DNA of 64,000 bases from Chitinophaga ginsengisoli (GTDB lineage: Bacteria; Bacteroidota; Bacteroidia; Chitinophagales; Chitinophagaceae), in the NCBI RefSeq assembly GCF_003014595.1, contig NZ_PYGK01000004.1:1-64000 (forward strand), read 5' to 3'. Below, in pieces: positions 44,066 through 54,940 of the stretch (position 1 is its first letter; every line of letters begins with the position of its first letter). The notes below the pieces were generated by a model. That model had not been told where the DNA came from. It saw only the letters and a list, made by a program, of their open reading frames with translations, and searched no databases. The translations under genes were made by a program, and so were the position numbers.

Positions 44066-46180
44066 ATGCAAAGCTTCAGAACCGAACTGGAAAATCCCGT
44101 GGTTGAGAAAGATATCATAGAACTGGAGAAGAAGATCCGCCAATTCCGCGCCGGACAGATCCCGGAAGAAAAATTCCGTAGCCTGCGTCTGGCAAGAGGT
44201 ATTTATGGCCAGCGTCAGGCAGGGGTACAGATGATCCGTATCAAACTGCCTTATGGTAAGATGACGCTGGAACAATGGAAACGTATCTCAGACGTATCAG
44301 ACGAATATTCTACAGGTAACCTGCACCTGACCACCCGTCAGGATATCCAGATCCACTTTGTGAGCCTGGAAAGGACACCTGAACTGTGGAGTAAACTGGA
44401 TCTGGACGATATCACCATACGAGAGGCCTGTGGTAATACGGTTCGTAACATTACAGCTTCCGACAAGGCAGGTATTGACCCCGAGGAACCTTTTGATGTT
44501 ACGCCTTATGCAGATGCAACCTTCAGGTATTTCCTGCGTAACCCTATCTGCCAGGATATGGGTCGTAAATTTAAGATGGCCTTTTCCAGCAGCGATGCTG
44601 ATACCGCCTGGGCGTTTATGCACGATATCGGCGTAATACCTAAGGTGCGTCAGGAAAACGGACGGGAAGTGCGTGGTTTTAAAATACTCGTAGGTGGTGG
44701 CCTGGGTGCGCAGCCTTATCTGGCGCATGTTGGTCATGAGTTCCTGACAGAAGACCAGCTCATTCCATATATCGAAGCAGTTTTGCGTGTGTTTGACCGC
44801 CACGGTGAAAGGGCCAGCCGTCACAAGGCACGTATGAAGTTCCTCATACAGAAAATTGGTTTTGAAGAATTTCAGCGCCTGGTAGCTGAAGAGCGTATCG
44901 CTATTAAATCAAAATCCTTCCATATAGATGCAGATACCTGGGCAGCACCGGAACTGCCGGCAGCTGACGCGGTATTGCCTGCATACACAATTAAGGATCC
45001 GAAGAAATATGAAGCCTGGAAACAGACGAATGTCTTCCAACAGCGTCAGGGCGACTATTATGCTGCCTATGTACGGGTGCCGTTGGGAAACATCAGTTCT
45101 GTAATATCCCGTCAGCTGATAGAAGCGCTCAAACCAGCTGTGGCTAATGATGTACGTGTAACTGCCAATCAGGGTTTACTACTGAAATATATCCAGCCTG
45201 CACATCTGCCATATGTATTCAGTGCGCTGGAAGCTGCAGGTTTTGCTGAACCGGGTTTCGACAGTATTGCTGACATCACTGCCTGTCCTGGTACTGACAC
45301 CTGTAACCTGGCTATTTCCAGCAGTACAGGTATCTCTACAGCACTGGAACTGGTGATCCAGGAAGAATTTCCTGAACTGGTATACAACAAGGACATTAAG
45401 ATCAAGATCAGTGGCTGTATGAACTCCTGTGGCCAGCATGGCATTGCCTCCATTGGTTTTCATGGCAGTTCACTGAAAAGTGGTGGTAAAGTATTACCGG
45501 CATTGCAGGTGCTCCTGGGCGGTGGAATTGTAGGAAATGGTGTAGGTCGTGTTGCTGATAAAGTGATCAAAGTGCCAAGTAAAAGAGGTCCTGATGTGCT
45601 GCGTTCTTTGCTGAACGACTTCGCAACGAATGGTCAGAAAGAAGAGAAATTCAATGACTATTACGACCGTCAGGGTGAAAAATATTTCTACGATCTTCTG
45701 AAACCGTTAACAGATCTGAATTCACTGATTGATGAAGATTTTGTTGACTGGGGCCAGGGTGACCAATTTGCAACAGCTATTGGTGTGGGCGAGTGTGCCA
45801 GCGTAGTGATAGACCTGGTGGCGACCCTACTGTTTGAAGGGGAGGAAAAGCTGCAATGGAGCCAGACTGCGTTGAATGATAAGCAATATGCCGACAGCAT
45901 TTATCACTCTTACTCCACTTTTGTACAGACTGCGAAAGCGCTGTTACTGGGTGAGGGCGTAAGTTGTAATACACAGACAGGTATCATCAACGATTTCGAC
46001 AAACATTTTGTTGAAACCGGCAAATGGTCACTGGACGGTAGTTTTAAAACACTGGTGTTGCAGATCAACCAGAACGAACCTTCTGAAAGCTTTGCAAAAC
46101 AATATTATCAACAGGCATCAGATTTCTACCAGCAGGCGCAGTCACTCAGACAACAGACAGCAACAGTTATAGCACAATAA
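44066..46180 (+). CDS. Sulfite reductase (siroheme/4Fe-4S) with C-terminal extension
   Basis: This 704-residue sulfite/nitrite reductase-type protein has two ferredoxin-like halves. Siroheme-Fe4S4 cysteines are visible as ACPGTDTC (C407, C413) and SGCMNSC (C451, C455). The N-terminal half carries STGNLHLTTRQDIQIHFV. The C-terminal 150 or so residues (from about WSQTALNDKQYADSIYHSYS) are a helical extension resembling HEPN domains. It reduces sulfite to sulfide for cysteine synthesis, and its position behind a Cys attenuator fits that. Siroheme genes follow. Nitrite reduction is the alternative substrate use; the leader favours sulfite. Confidence 0.88.
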   Translation: MQSFRTELENPVVEKDIIELEKKIRQFRAGQIPEEKFRSLRLARGIYGQRQAGVQMIRIKLPYGKMTLEQWKRISDVSDEYSTGNLHLTTRQDIQIHFVSLERTPELWSKLDLDDITIREACGNTVRNITASDKAGIDPEEPFDVTPYADATFRYFLRNPICQDMGRKFKMAFSSSDADTAWAFMHDIGVIPKVRQENGREVRGFKILVGGGLGAQPYLAHVGHEFLTEDQLIPYIEAVLRVFDRHGERASRHKARMKFLIQKIGFEEFQRLVAEERIAIKSKSFHIDADTWAAPELPAADAVLPAYTIKDPKKYEAWKQTNVFQQRQGDYYAAYVRVPLGNISSVISRQLIEALKPAVANDVRVTANQGLLLKYIQPAHLPYVFSALEAAGFAEPGFDSIADITACPGTDTCNLAISSSTGISTALELVIQEEFPELVYNKDIKIKISGCMNSCGQHGIASIGFHGSSLKSGGKVLPALQVLLGGGIVGNGVGRVADKVIKVPSKRGPDVLRSLLNDFATNGQKEEKFNDYYDRQGEKYFYDLLKPLTDLNSLIDEDFVDWGQGDQFATAIGVGECASVVIDLVATLLFEGEEKLQWSQTALNDKQYADSIYHSYSTFVQTAKALLLGEGVSCNTQTGIINDFDKHFVETGKWSLDGSFKTLVLQINQNEPSESFAKQYYQQASDFYQQAQSLRQQTATVIAQ

Positions 46181-46207
46181 AGGCTTGCGGTTATCACATC
46201 TTATTAA

Positions 46208-46993
46208 ATGTACACTATGCAGACTATACATCCGAAATTGACACTGGTAGGGGCGGGCCCGGGAGATCCTGAGCTGATCACTGTAAAAGGCCTGAAGGCC
46301 ATACAGCAGGCAAGGGTGATCCTTTACGACGCACTTTCCAATAATGAATTGCTTGAGCATGCGCCCGGCAATTGTCTGAAGCGCTTCGTTGGTAAGCGTG
46401 CGGGTATGCATATGTATTCGCAGGATGAGATCAACCGCATGATTGTGAAATATGCACTAACTTATGGCAGCGTGGTACGCCTCAAAGGTGGAGACTCTTT
46501 CGTATTTGGCCGGGGACAGGAGGAACTGGCCTTCGCCCAGCAATTCAACATCGATACGGAAGTAGTGCCTGGCATTACCAGTGCTATCTCTGTACCCGGT
46601 ATCAATAGGATACCTGTTACAGCGCGTAATGTGAGTGAAGGATTTTGGGTCCTGACCGGTACCACACAGCGTGGGAGCTTAGCCCGTGACCTGGCGTATG
46701 CTGTCCAGGCAAATACTACAGTAGTAGTACTCATGGGGATGGGCAAATTGGAGGAGATCTCAGCAGCATACGTAGCACAGGGGAAAGGCAATGTGCCGGC
46801 CGCCATTATCCAGAATGGCACACTGCCTGACCAGAAGATAGGCATAGGAAATGTAGCCGATCTGAAAGAAATAGCCTTACGCGATAACCTGCGTAATCCG
46901 GCAATTATCGTAGTAGGAGAAGTGGTGCGTTTTCATGAAGCCTTCCAGGCCGTACAGGAAAGGATAGCAGAACAACTGAAAATAGCTGTATAA
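46208..46993 (+). CDS. cobA: Uroporphyrinogen-III C-methyltransferase
   Basis: This 261-residue SUMT has the N-terminal LTLVGAGPGDPELITVKG, VILYDALSN, VVRLKGGDSFVFGRGQEELA, and PGITSAISVPG. It methylates uroporphyrinogen III at C2 and C7 to precorrin-2, the siroheme precursor. It starts 28 bases after the sulfite reductase stop; ATG 46217 is an equally good start. It supplies the cofactor for the preceding enzyme. Confidence 0.93.
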   Translation: MYTMQTIHPKLTLVGAGPGDPELITVKGLKAIQQARVILYDALSNNELLEHAPGNCLKRFVGKRAGMHMYSQDEINRMIVKYALTYGSVVRLKGGDSFVFGRGQEELAFAQQFNIDTEVVPGITSAISVPGINRIPVTARNVSEGFWVLTGTTQRGSLARDLAYAVQANTTVVVLMGMGKLEEISAAYVAQGKGNVPAAIIQNGTLPDQKIGIGNVADLKEIALRDNLRNPAIIVVGEVVRFHEAFQAVQERIAEQLKIAV

Positions 46994-47000
46994 CTTATAA

Positions 47001-47065
47001 ATTACACGTGATAAATTACGGGAAGTCCGGATTAAAGGGCAGATGCGTAATTTGTCATGTGTAAT
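47001..47065. repeat. Long inverted repeat between cobA and the siroheme dehydrogenase
   Basis: Arms 47001-47020 and 47046-47065 match at 18 of 20 bases when one is inverted (ATTACACGTGATAAATTACG against ATTACACATGACAAATTACG). The short loop is G-rich. It could be a palindromic repeat (REP-like) or an RNA processing hairpin between the two genes. Confidence 0.65.
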
Positions 47066-47081
47066 CAGTAATCGCACTATC

Positions 47082-47663
47082 ATGGAAGAAAATCATCTTT
47101 TCCCGGTATTTTTTAAATTGAATCGCCTGCATGTATTGGTTGTAGGAGGGGGAAACATAGGTCATGAAAAAGTAAATGCTTTGCTGGAGAACTGTCCGGA
47201 GGCCAATATTACTATAGTAGCCACCTGGTTCCAGCCTGAATTGACAGAACTGGTAAAACATGCGCCTAATGTGGAATTGATCCAGAAACCATTCTCCTGC
47301 GGTGATATGTTGGGAAAAGACCTGGCCATTGCTGCTACCAGTGACAAGGAATTAAACATGTATATCTGGGAAAAGGCAAAATGCAGCCGGGTATTGATCA
47401 ATGTAGCCGATACGCCTGAACTGTGCGATTTTTATTTAGGTTCTATTGTGCAGAAAGGCCACCTCAAGATAGCTATCTCCACCAACGGAAAATCCCCTAC
47501 CGTTGCCAAACGTCTGAAAGAAGTATTGCAGGAGGTGATCCCCGCCTCTATTAATGATGTGCTGGATAAGCTGCAGGTGATCAGAGAGCGTATTAAAGGC
47601 GATTTTACAGAAAAAGTAAAGCAACTGAACAGGATCACCGACGTACTGGTGCGGAAAGATTAA
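47082..47663 (+). CDS. Siroheme synthase N-terminal domain (precorrin-2 dehydrogenase/ferrochelatase)
   Basis: From ATG 47082 this is 193 residues with the CysG N-terminal fold: FPVFFKLNRLHVLVVGGGNI (NAD-binding glycine loop), ATSDKELNMYIWEKAKCSRV, VNVADTPELCDFYLGSIVQK and AISTNGKSPTVAKRLKE. It oxidises precorrin-2 to sirohydrochlorin and inserts iron. The upstream part of the frame (47043-47081) is unconserved. Third gene of the operon, separated from cobA by the inverted repeat. Confidence 0.88.
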   Translation: MEENHLFPVFFKLNRLHVLVVGGGNIGHEKVNALLENCPEANITIVATWFQPELTELVKHAPNVELIQKPFSCGDMLGKDLAIAATSDKELNMYIWEKAKCSRVLINVADTPELCDFYLGSIVQKGHLKIAISTNGKSPTVAKRLKEVLQEVIPASINDVLDKLQVIRERIKGDFTEKVKQLNRITDVLVRKD

Positions 47664-48669
47664 CCCATTTTATTCCCCTTTTGTCGTCCCAATCACACCG
47701 TTTACCGATAAGTATCGGGGCATTCCTGTGTTCCGTTCCCTGTAATATTCGATTTGTTTCAGTTAAAATAGTATTCCTGTTTCAACCCCTTTCATCTACT
47801 TTTCACTACTTTCTTATTACATTATGAATAAAAATATATTTATATTTTGGCTTAAATCATTCTGAAATATGACTGGTGATTGCTACATTTATAATGTAAT
47901 AATGATTTATGATCACTGTTTTTTAAATGAAGTCAGGATTGTTATATAAATTATAATATTTATAATATGTGTGTCTCCTTATATGAATAGCTTCAAAGAA
48001 CAGATTTATAAACAATATTGACATACTGAAAGGGGATGTCCAAAACTAAACAATTCAGCGGTAAGAGACGGGGAGAGCCCCGTACTAGGGTCAGCAAGGC
48101 CAGTAAATTTTTTGACCTCGCAGTCAGGGTTCACGCACTTTTCCCCGTCTTGCGCCGCGCCAATATAAAAATATTCCCGCTTCCCTGAAGTATATACCTT
48201 ATATATCGGGGCCCAAAAGGGGCCTCGATAAGGTATTCTCTCCGGAAGCAATAAACGCTCTTTATAGTTTTATCAACCAGAATTTAAATCGCTTAAAAGC
48301 GATGAGGCTATTGTCCCCTTTTTTAAGGGGACATTTTTAAAATCTAAATCGTAATAACCAAACCGCCATTAAAATTCAATAACAACAGCGTGGCTGCATG
48401 CACCAAATTGATCCATCGGATATTTAAGCCATCCAAAAGGAAAGACGAAGAAAATCTTAGTGAAGCAAGATCCCTGACTAATTCTACAATTGCATGCCGG
48501 AATACAGGGGGGAGAAACCGAAAGAAGGAAAGAAGGTTACCACAAAATGAAGAATCTAAACCAAACTATGCTATGGGACCTCTTTTCAGTTTCTCCTTTT
48601 CTTCGTTTTTCCTGTTATTGCATGCCCTACATTTTGCTGCTGCCATAGGGAAATAATATATTTGGCCTT
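47664..48669. other. Long intergenic region with structured DNA/RNA
   Basis: No gene with family character is seen. At 48066-48150 AGACGGGGA (48066-48074) faces TCCCCGTCT (48142-48150). At 48194-48236 ATACCTTAT (48194-48202) faces ATAAGGTAT (48228-48236) with an inner GGGGCC/GGCCTC pairing. A strong terminator ends the set at 48340. A minus-strand open frame over 48006-48251 crosses both stems and is unlikely to be real coding. An unknown ncRNA on the + strand is one reading, a repeat element another. The remainder (47664-48000, 48341-48669) shows nothing. Confidence 0.5.
48312..48340 (+). terminator. Intrinsic terminator
   Basis: TGTCCCCTT (48312-48320) and AAGGGGACA (48325-48333) pair over TTTT, followed by TTTTT. 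There is no gene upstream on this strand for over 600 bases, so it may end an RNA. Confidence 0.75.
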
Positions 48670-49338
48670 ATGATCCAATACAATGCAGATGCACAGCAAC
48701 TGATCAATCAGACAGAACAATTTGTAAAGAAAGAACTGGCAGGCGCCGAAGGCGGACATGACTGGTGGCATATTTACAGGGTATGGAAGCTGGCTAAAAA
48801 GATCGCTGCCAGCGAAAAGGTAGATCTGCTGGTGGTGGAACTCAGTGCGCTGCTGCATGACATCGCCGATTCCAAGTTCCACAATGGTGATGAAAGTGTG
48901 GGGCCGCGGAAAGCCCGTTCCTACATGGAATCTGTAGGTGTGCCGGAAGCGACTATCCAACATGTGGTGAACATCATTATGCATATTTCTTTCAAAGGAG
49001 GACATAATGCCGGTACCTTCCATTCTGCAGAAATGGCCGTAGTCCAGGATGCCGACAGGCTGGATGCTATTGGCGCCATTGGCGTAGCCCGCGCATTTAA
49101 TTACGGTGGATTTAAGAACAGGGCCCTATACGACCCCGGTATTGCTCCTGATCTTTATATGACGAAGGAACAGTACAAGAATAGCACCGCCCCGACTATC
49201 AATCACTTTTATGAGAAACTGTTATTGCTGAAGGATAGAATGAATACGGCAACTGGTCGCCAGATGGCGATGGAGAGACATGCTTTTATGGAGACTTTCC
49301 TGGAGAAGTTTTATAAAGAATGGGAGGGGGAAAGCTGA
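48670..49338 (+). CDS. HD-domain phosphohydrolase
   Basis: This 222-residue protein has the HD metal site: HDWWHIYRVWKLA, then ALLHDIADSKF (the HD pair) and QDADRLDAIGAIG. It belongs to the YedJ-like HD family, soluble, of unknown natural substrate. It has a short C-terminal helix ending EKFYKEWEGES. A hairpin lies between it and the convergent thioesterase. Confidence 0.88.
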   Translation: MIQYNADAQQLINQTEQFVKKELAGAEGGHDWWHIYRVWKLAKKIAASEKVDLLVVELSALLHDIADSKFHNGDESVGPRKARSYMESVGVPEATIQHVVNIIMHISFKGGHNAGTFHSAEMAVVQDADRLDAIGAIGVARAFNYGGFKNRALYDPGIAPDLYMTKEQYKNSTAPTINHFYEKLLLLKDRMNTATGRQMAMERHAFMETFLEKFYKEWEGES

Positions 49339-49353
49339 CAGTATAGAAGCGGG

Positions 49354-49374
49354 CTCCCCGGAATTTCCGGGGAG
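49354..49374. terminator. Hairpin between HD and thioesterase genes
   Basis: CTCCCCGG (49354-49361) and CCGGGGAG (49367-49374) pair over AATTT. There is no long T-run, so termination is likely but not certain. Confidence 0.5.
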
Positions 49375-49386
49375 ATGCTGATTGGT

Positions 49387-49902
49387 TTAAATGAATAATG
49401 CCCTCAGTTCTTCTGCATCCTGAGGTTTCATCTTACCGCTCAGGATCAGGCGCAACTGGCGTCTGCGCATAGCGCCTTCATATAATAGCTTTTCTTCTTC
49501 AGTATCCGGAATGATCTGGGGTACCTGCCTGGATTTTCCATTGGGGTCCAGTGCTACGAAGGTCATGAAGGCCTCGTTGGACTTATAACGGTACTGCTGT
49601 ACCGGGTCTTCTCCCCATACCCGCAGGTGTACCTCCATGGAAGTGGAAAACGCCCTGCTCACCTTCGCTTCAATATGTACTACGTTACCCAGCCTGATGG
49701 GGGTTTCAAAAGAAATGTTATCTACGGAAGCAGTTACCACTGGTGCACTGCAATGTTTCATGGTAGCGAGTGCGGCTGCTATGTCCATCCAGTACATGAG
49801 GCGGCCTCCCATCAGGTTACCGAAAGTGTTGGTGTCGTTGGGCAATACCAGTTCCGTCATCTGGATCACGGAATCCTGCGCTCGCTTGGGCGTTAATGTC
49901 AT
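49387..49902 (-). CDS. Acyl-CoA thioesterase, hotdog fold
   Basis: This 171-residue hotdog-fold thioesterase has NTFGNLMGGRLMYWMDIAAA, the active-site motif region of the YciA/BFIT-like family, and VVHIEAKVSRAFSTSMEVHL. It hydrolyses acyl-CoA thioesters to free acid and CoA. The minus-strand -7 element TAATTTTG (plus 49922-49929) lies about 20 bases upstream of the start. Confidence 0.9.
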   Translation of the reverse strand: MTLTPKRAQDSVIQMTELVLPNDTNTFGNLMGGRLMYWMDIAAALATMKHCSAPVVTASVDNISFETPIRLGNVVHIEAKVSRAFSTSMEVHLRVWGEDPVQQYRYKSNEAFMTFVALDPNGKSRQVPQIIPDTEEEKLLYEGAMRRRQLRLILSGKMKPQDAEELRALFI

Positions 49903-50074
49903 ATGCTGATTTGTTACGGCGCAAAATTAGCAAGAAGTTTCCTGACAGACGCAAGAAATGCAATACCACAGTGGGATTTCGGTATCAGATAAAATTATGA
50001 GCTTCAATTTTGCATGGAAGTGGCTTATTATGAAGGTATTATAATTACGGCTGCAACGAAATATGAAAAACCCT

Positions 50075-50105
50075 TTTGGAGCACTTTAAATTTGTCTTAA
50101 CTTTG
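50075..50105 (+). promoter_or_regulatory. Promoter of pyrG (TTTG-N19-TAACTTTG)
   Basis: TTTG at 50075-50078 and TAACTTTG at 50098-50105 have the consensus 19-base spacing. The leader of about 95 bases holds an inverted repeat ACTTGAC/GTCAAGT (near 50130 and 50173). The rest of the 49903-50203 gap shows nothing else. Confidence 0.75.
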
Positions 50106-50134
50106 CATGACCTTCGGAAGTTATTTTTACTTGA

Positions 50135-51856
<1,722 letters not shown>

Positions 51857-51973
51857 TGAATATTTATAAGTCGCAGGCTTTCAGTAGTAACAACGAGGTA
51901 TTAACTTTGTTGATTACAACTGAAAGCTTGTTGCTTTTACTTACCTTTGCTGCCTAAATTTTAATTGAATTTC

Positions 51974-53827
51974 ATGGACAGAAACTCAGTCATTGGCTTT
52001 GTACTACTGGGAGTGTTGTTTGTTGGTTACATTTTCTATAACCAGAAACAGCAGGTTACTGCAAAAAGAGAGAAGGACCGCCAGGATTCCATAGCTAATC
52101 TTAACAAGCCGAAACCTGTTGATACCGCCAGTTACACCACTGCAGGTGTACCCGATTCCACCAAGCTTGTCGGTGCGTATGGTGCCTTCGCAGGTGCTGC
52201 CAATGGCACTCAGCAGACTGCCGTACTGGAGAATAAGGTAGTGAAAATCACCTTCTCCAACCACGGTGGACAACCTTCACTGGTACAGCTGAAACAATTC
52301 AAGGATTTCCAGGGGAAACCGCTGATGCTGGTAAACAGCTCTTTCAACCGTATTTCCCTGCAGGTCCCTGCTAATAATAATACCTTATTAAATACCGCGG
52401 ACCTGTACTTTACCGGGGGTAATGTACAGCAACTGCCAGATGGCAGCCAGGCTATTGCCTACCGTCTGCCTACCTCCAACCCTGGTCAGTACCTGGAGTT
52501 TGTATATACTTTAAAACAGGATGGTTATGCCGTGGATTTCGATATCCATGCAATCGGCCTGGAAAATGTATTACCAGCGGGTCAGAAAACACTGAGCCTG
52601 CAGTGGGATTCCCAGAACGACAAGCAGGAAAAAGACATGCAGAACGAACGTCTGAACAACCAGGTACATTACCGGAATACAGACGGAAAGCATGACTATT
52701 TCACGCTGGGACGTACAAGTCACGAGAAACTGGATACCAGGCTCGAATGGCTGAGTGTAAAACAACAGTTCTTCAACACCACCCTGATAGCCAGAAATGA
52801 GGCCCGTTTTGCAGGTGCAGAGGTAAACACCAAAGTACCGGAAAGTGGTAATATCGTAGGACAGACCTTTGCTACACTGGAGATCCCTTACAACCGTGCA
52901 CATGATTTTACATTCCCGATAGAGATTTACTACGGTCCTAACCACTATAAGACCCTGAAGTCTTTTGATATTGGTCTGGAAAGTATCATCCCGTTGGGTT
53001 CCGGTATTTTCGCTTTCGTAAAATATGTGAACAAATGGGTGATCATCCCTGTGTTCAACTTCCTAAGCGGATTTATTGGTAACTACGGTATCATTATTAT
53101 CCTGCTTACCCTGTTTATCCGTTTGCTGATAGCGCCATTCACTTACCAGAGTTATGTATCTCAGGCTAAAATGAAAGTGCTGAAACCAGAAATAGACGAA
53201 CTGAAAGCAAAATATGCCGATGACCAGCAGACATTCGGTATGGAGCAGATGAAGTTATTCAAGAGCGCTGGTGTAAACCCGCTCGGAGGTTGTTTACCAG
53301 CCGTAATGCAGTTGCCTATCCTGGTAGCGATGTATAGCTTCTTCCCATCATCGATAGAACTGAGACAGGAAAGTTTCCTCTGGGCAAAAGACCTTTCTGC
53401 CTACGATTCCATCCTGGACCTGCCGTTCACTATTCCTTTCTACGGTAATCACGTGAGCTTGTTTACATTGCTGATGACCGCTACCAGCTTAATGCTGGCG
53501 TTCAATAACCGTGGAATGGCCGATCAGAGCAATCCGGTAATGAAATATATGCCGTATGTATTCCCGGTTATGCTGTTGGGTATCTTCAACCGCCTGGCAT
53601 CAGCGCTGACTTTCTATTACTTCCTGTCTAACGTGATCAGTATTGGTCTGCAGTGGGTGATCCAGAAGTTCTTCGTGAATCACGATAAGATCCATGCACA
53701 GATCCAGGAGAATAAAAAGAAACCTGCCGGCAAATCAAAATGGCAGGGTAAACTGGAAGAAATGCAGAAACGCCAGGCAGATATGCAGAAGCGTCAGCAG
53801 GACATTCAGCAACGTAAAAAGCAATAG
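51974..53827 (+). CDS. yidC: Membrane protein insertase YidC
   Basis: From ATG 51974 this is 617 residues (MDRNSVIGFVLLGVLFVGYI...). It has the N-terminal membrane helix, a periplasmic P1 domain (about 60-350), then the 60KD_IMP core: IIILLTLFIRLLIAPFTYQS, NPLGGCLPAVMQLPILVAMY and the later helices, ending in a basic, Gln-rich tail. It inserts and folds inner-membrane proteins with or without SecYEG. TACCTTTG at 51942-51949 is a likely -7 element. A TTG at 51965 is in frame but not preferred. Confidence 0.96.
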   Translation: MDRNSVIGFVLLGVLFVGYIFYNQKQQVTAKREKDRQDSIANLNKPKPVDTASYTTAGVPDSTKLVGAYGAFAGAANGTQQTAVLENKVVKITFSNHGGQPSLVQLKQFKDFQGKPLMLVNSSFNRISLQVPANNNTLLNTADLYFTGGNVQQLPDGSQAIAYRLPTSNPGQYLEFVYTLKQDGYAVDFDIHAIGLENVLPAGQKTLSLQWDSQNDKQEKDMQNERLNNQVHYRNTDGKHDYFTLGRTSHEKLDTRLEWLSVKQQFFNTTLIARNEARFAGAEVNTKVPESGNIVGQTFATLEIPYNRAHDFTFPIEIYYGPNHYKTLKSFDIGLESIIPLGSGIFAFVKYVNKWVIIPVFNFLSGFIGNYGIIIILLTLFIRLLIAPFTYQSYVSQAKMKVLKPEIDELKAKYADDQQTFGMEQMKLFKSAGVNPLGGCLPAVMQLPILVAMYSFFPSSIELRQESFLWAKDLSAYDSILDLPFTIPFYGNHVSLFTLLMTATSLMLAFNNRGMADQSNPVMKYMPYVFPVMLLGIFNRLASALTFYYFLSNVISIGLQWVIQKFFVNHDKIHAQIQENKKKPAGKSKWQGKLEEMQKRQADMQKRQQDIQQRKKQ

Positions 53828-53856
53828 TATCAGATCTTTTTAACATAGTATATTAG

Positions 53857-53892
53857 CAGAAGGCTTCCCACAAAGGAAGCCTTCTGTATTTT
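53857..53892 (+). terminator. Terminator of yidC
   Basis: CAGAAGGCTTCC and GGAAGCCTTCTG form a perfect 12-bp stem, followed by TATTTT. Confidence 0.9.
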
Positions 53893-53920
53893 CAGGATTC
53901 ATGCAACTTAATCTGACCTT

Positions 53921-54868
53921 ATGAAATATCTATTGTTTCTGGCTACAGCCGCAACTGTTTATTCTACATCTTATGCACAGGATTACCAACCATCTGCCAG
54001 CCGTATACAAAAAACAGTAGGCTATCTGGCATCTAACAAATTGAAAGGTCGCGGTACCAATGAAAAAGGCGGTATCAAAGCCAGTAATTACGTAGCCAAA
54101 CAATTTAAGCAGGCAGGACTCATGCCGGGCAATGGGGACAGTTACTTCCAGGATTTTACTTTCGACAGAAAAGAACACCACAACCTGACCAGCAGAAACG
54201 TGATCGGCTTCCTGGACAATGGGGCCGCTAAAACTATCATTATCGGTGCTCACTATGATCACCTGGGTACAGCAGCATTGTTTGACGGAAAATACCCGGT
54301 AGGACAGATCCACAACGGTGCTGACGACAATGCATCTGGTGTGGCAGGACTGCTGGAACTGGTCCGCTACTTTACAGAGAACGGGCAGAAAGAACCATTT
54401 AATTTCCTGTTCATTTCCTTTGGGGGAGAAGAGATGGGCTTACAGGGCTCAAAGTATTTTACGTCCAATCCTACCATCCCGTTGACCAACGTACATTTCA
54501 TGCTGAATATGGACATGATAGGCCGGTACAATGAAGAACGCGGCATCGGCATTGGCGGTTATGCTACTGCACAGGAATGGCCTGCGGTATTCAAAGATGC
54601 TCAGGAACCCGGTATCCACTATTTTACTGACGGATCCGGCAAGGGCGCTTCAGATCATCATAACTTCTTTATGCACCAGGTGCCTGTGATCTTCCTGCAT
54701 ACCGGTCCGCATGATGATTATCACAAGCCGACAGATGATGTTGAAAAACTGAAAGCCAAAGAGGAAGCGCTGATCCTGAAACTGGGCATACAACTGATCA
54801 CTAACGCGATGAAATATACGGAACTACATTATGTAGGAGAGGAGAAGAAAGAAGAAGAAAAGAAATAG
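53921..54868 (+). CDS. M28-family zinc peptidase, exported
   Basis: This 315-residue peptidase has a signal peptide (YLLFLATAATVYSTSYAQD) and the M28 zinc site: IIGAHYDHLG, NGADDNASGVAGLLELVRYF, FGGEEMGLQGSKYF, and HDDYHKPTDD. It probably acts in the periplasm on peptides. The C-terminal tail is Glu/Lys-rich (EEKKEEEKK). It is convergent with the PBP gene. Confidence 0.92.
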   Translation: MKYLLFLATAATVYSTSYAQDYQPSASRIQKTVGYLASNKLKGRGTNEKGGIKASNYVAKQFKQAGLMPGNGDSYFQDFTFDRKEHHNLTSRNVIGFLDNGAAKTIIIGAHYDHLGTAALFDGKYPVGQIHNGADDNASGVAGLLELVRYFTENGQKEPFNFLFISFGGEEMGLQGSKYFTSNPTIPLTNVHFMLNMDMIGRYNEERGIGIGGYATAQEWPAVFKDAQEPGIHYFTDGSGKGASDHHNFFMHQVPVIFLHTGPHDDYHKPTDDVEKLKAKEEALILKLGIQLITNAMKYTELHYVGEEKKEEEKK

Positions 54869-54892
54869 CCCGCTTACGGCCTGATATATATG

Positions 54893-54924
54893 AAAGGCGT
54901 CCGGTTTTAAACCGGACGCCTTTT
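54893..54924. terminator. Bidirectional terminator, M28/PBP
   Basis: AAAGGCGTCCGGTT pairs with AACCGGACGCCTTT over TTA. A- and T-runs serve both convergent genes. Confidence 0.88.
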
Positions 54925-54940
54925 ATCTGTTGGTACTTAA

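Noticed and set aside
48006..48251. 81-codon minus-strand frame with four cysteines
   Set aside because: It crosses two long inverted repeats, matches no family I know, and lies in a gene-free stretch.
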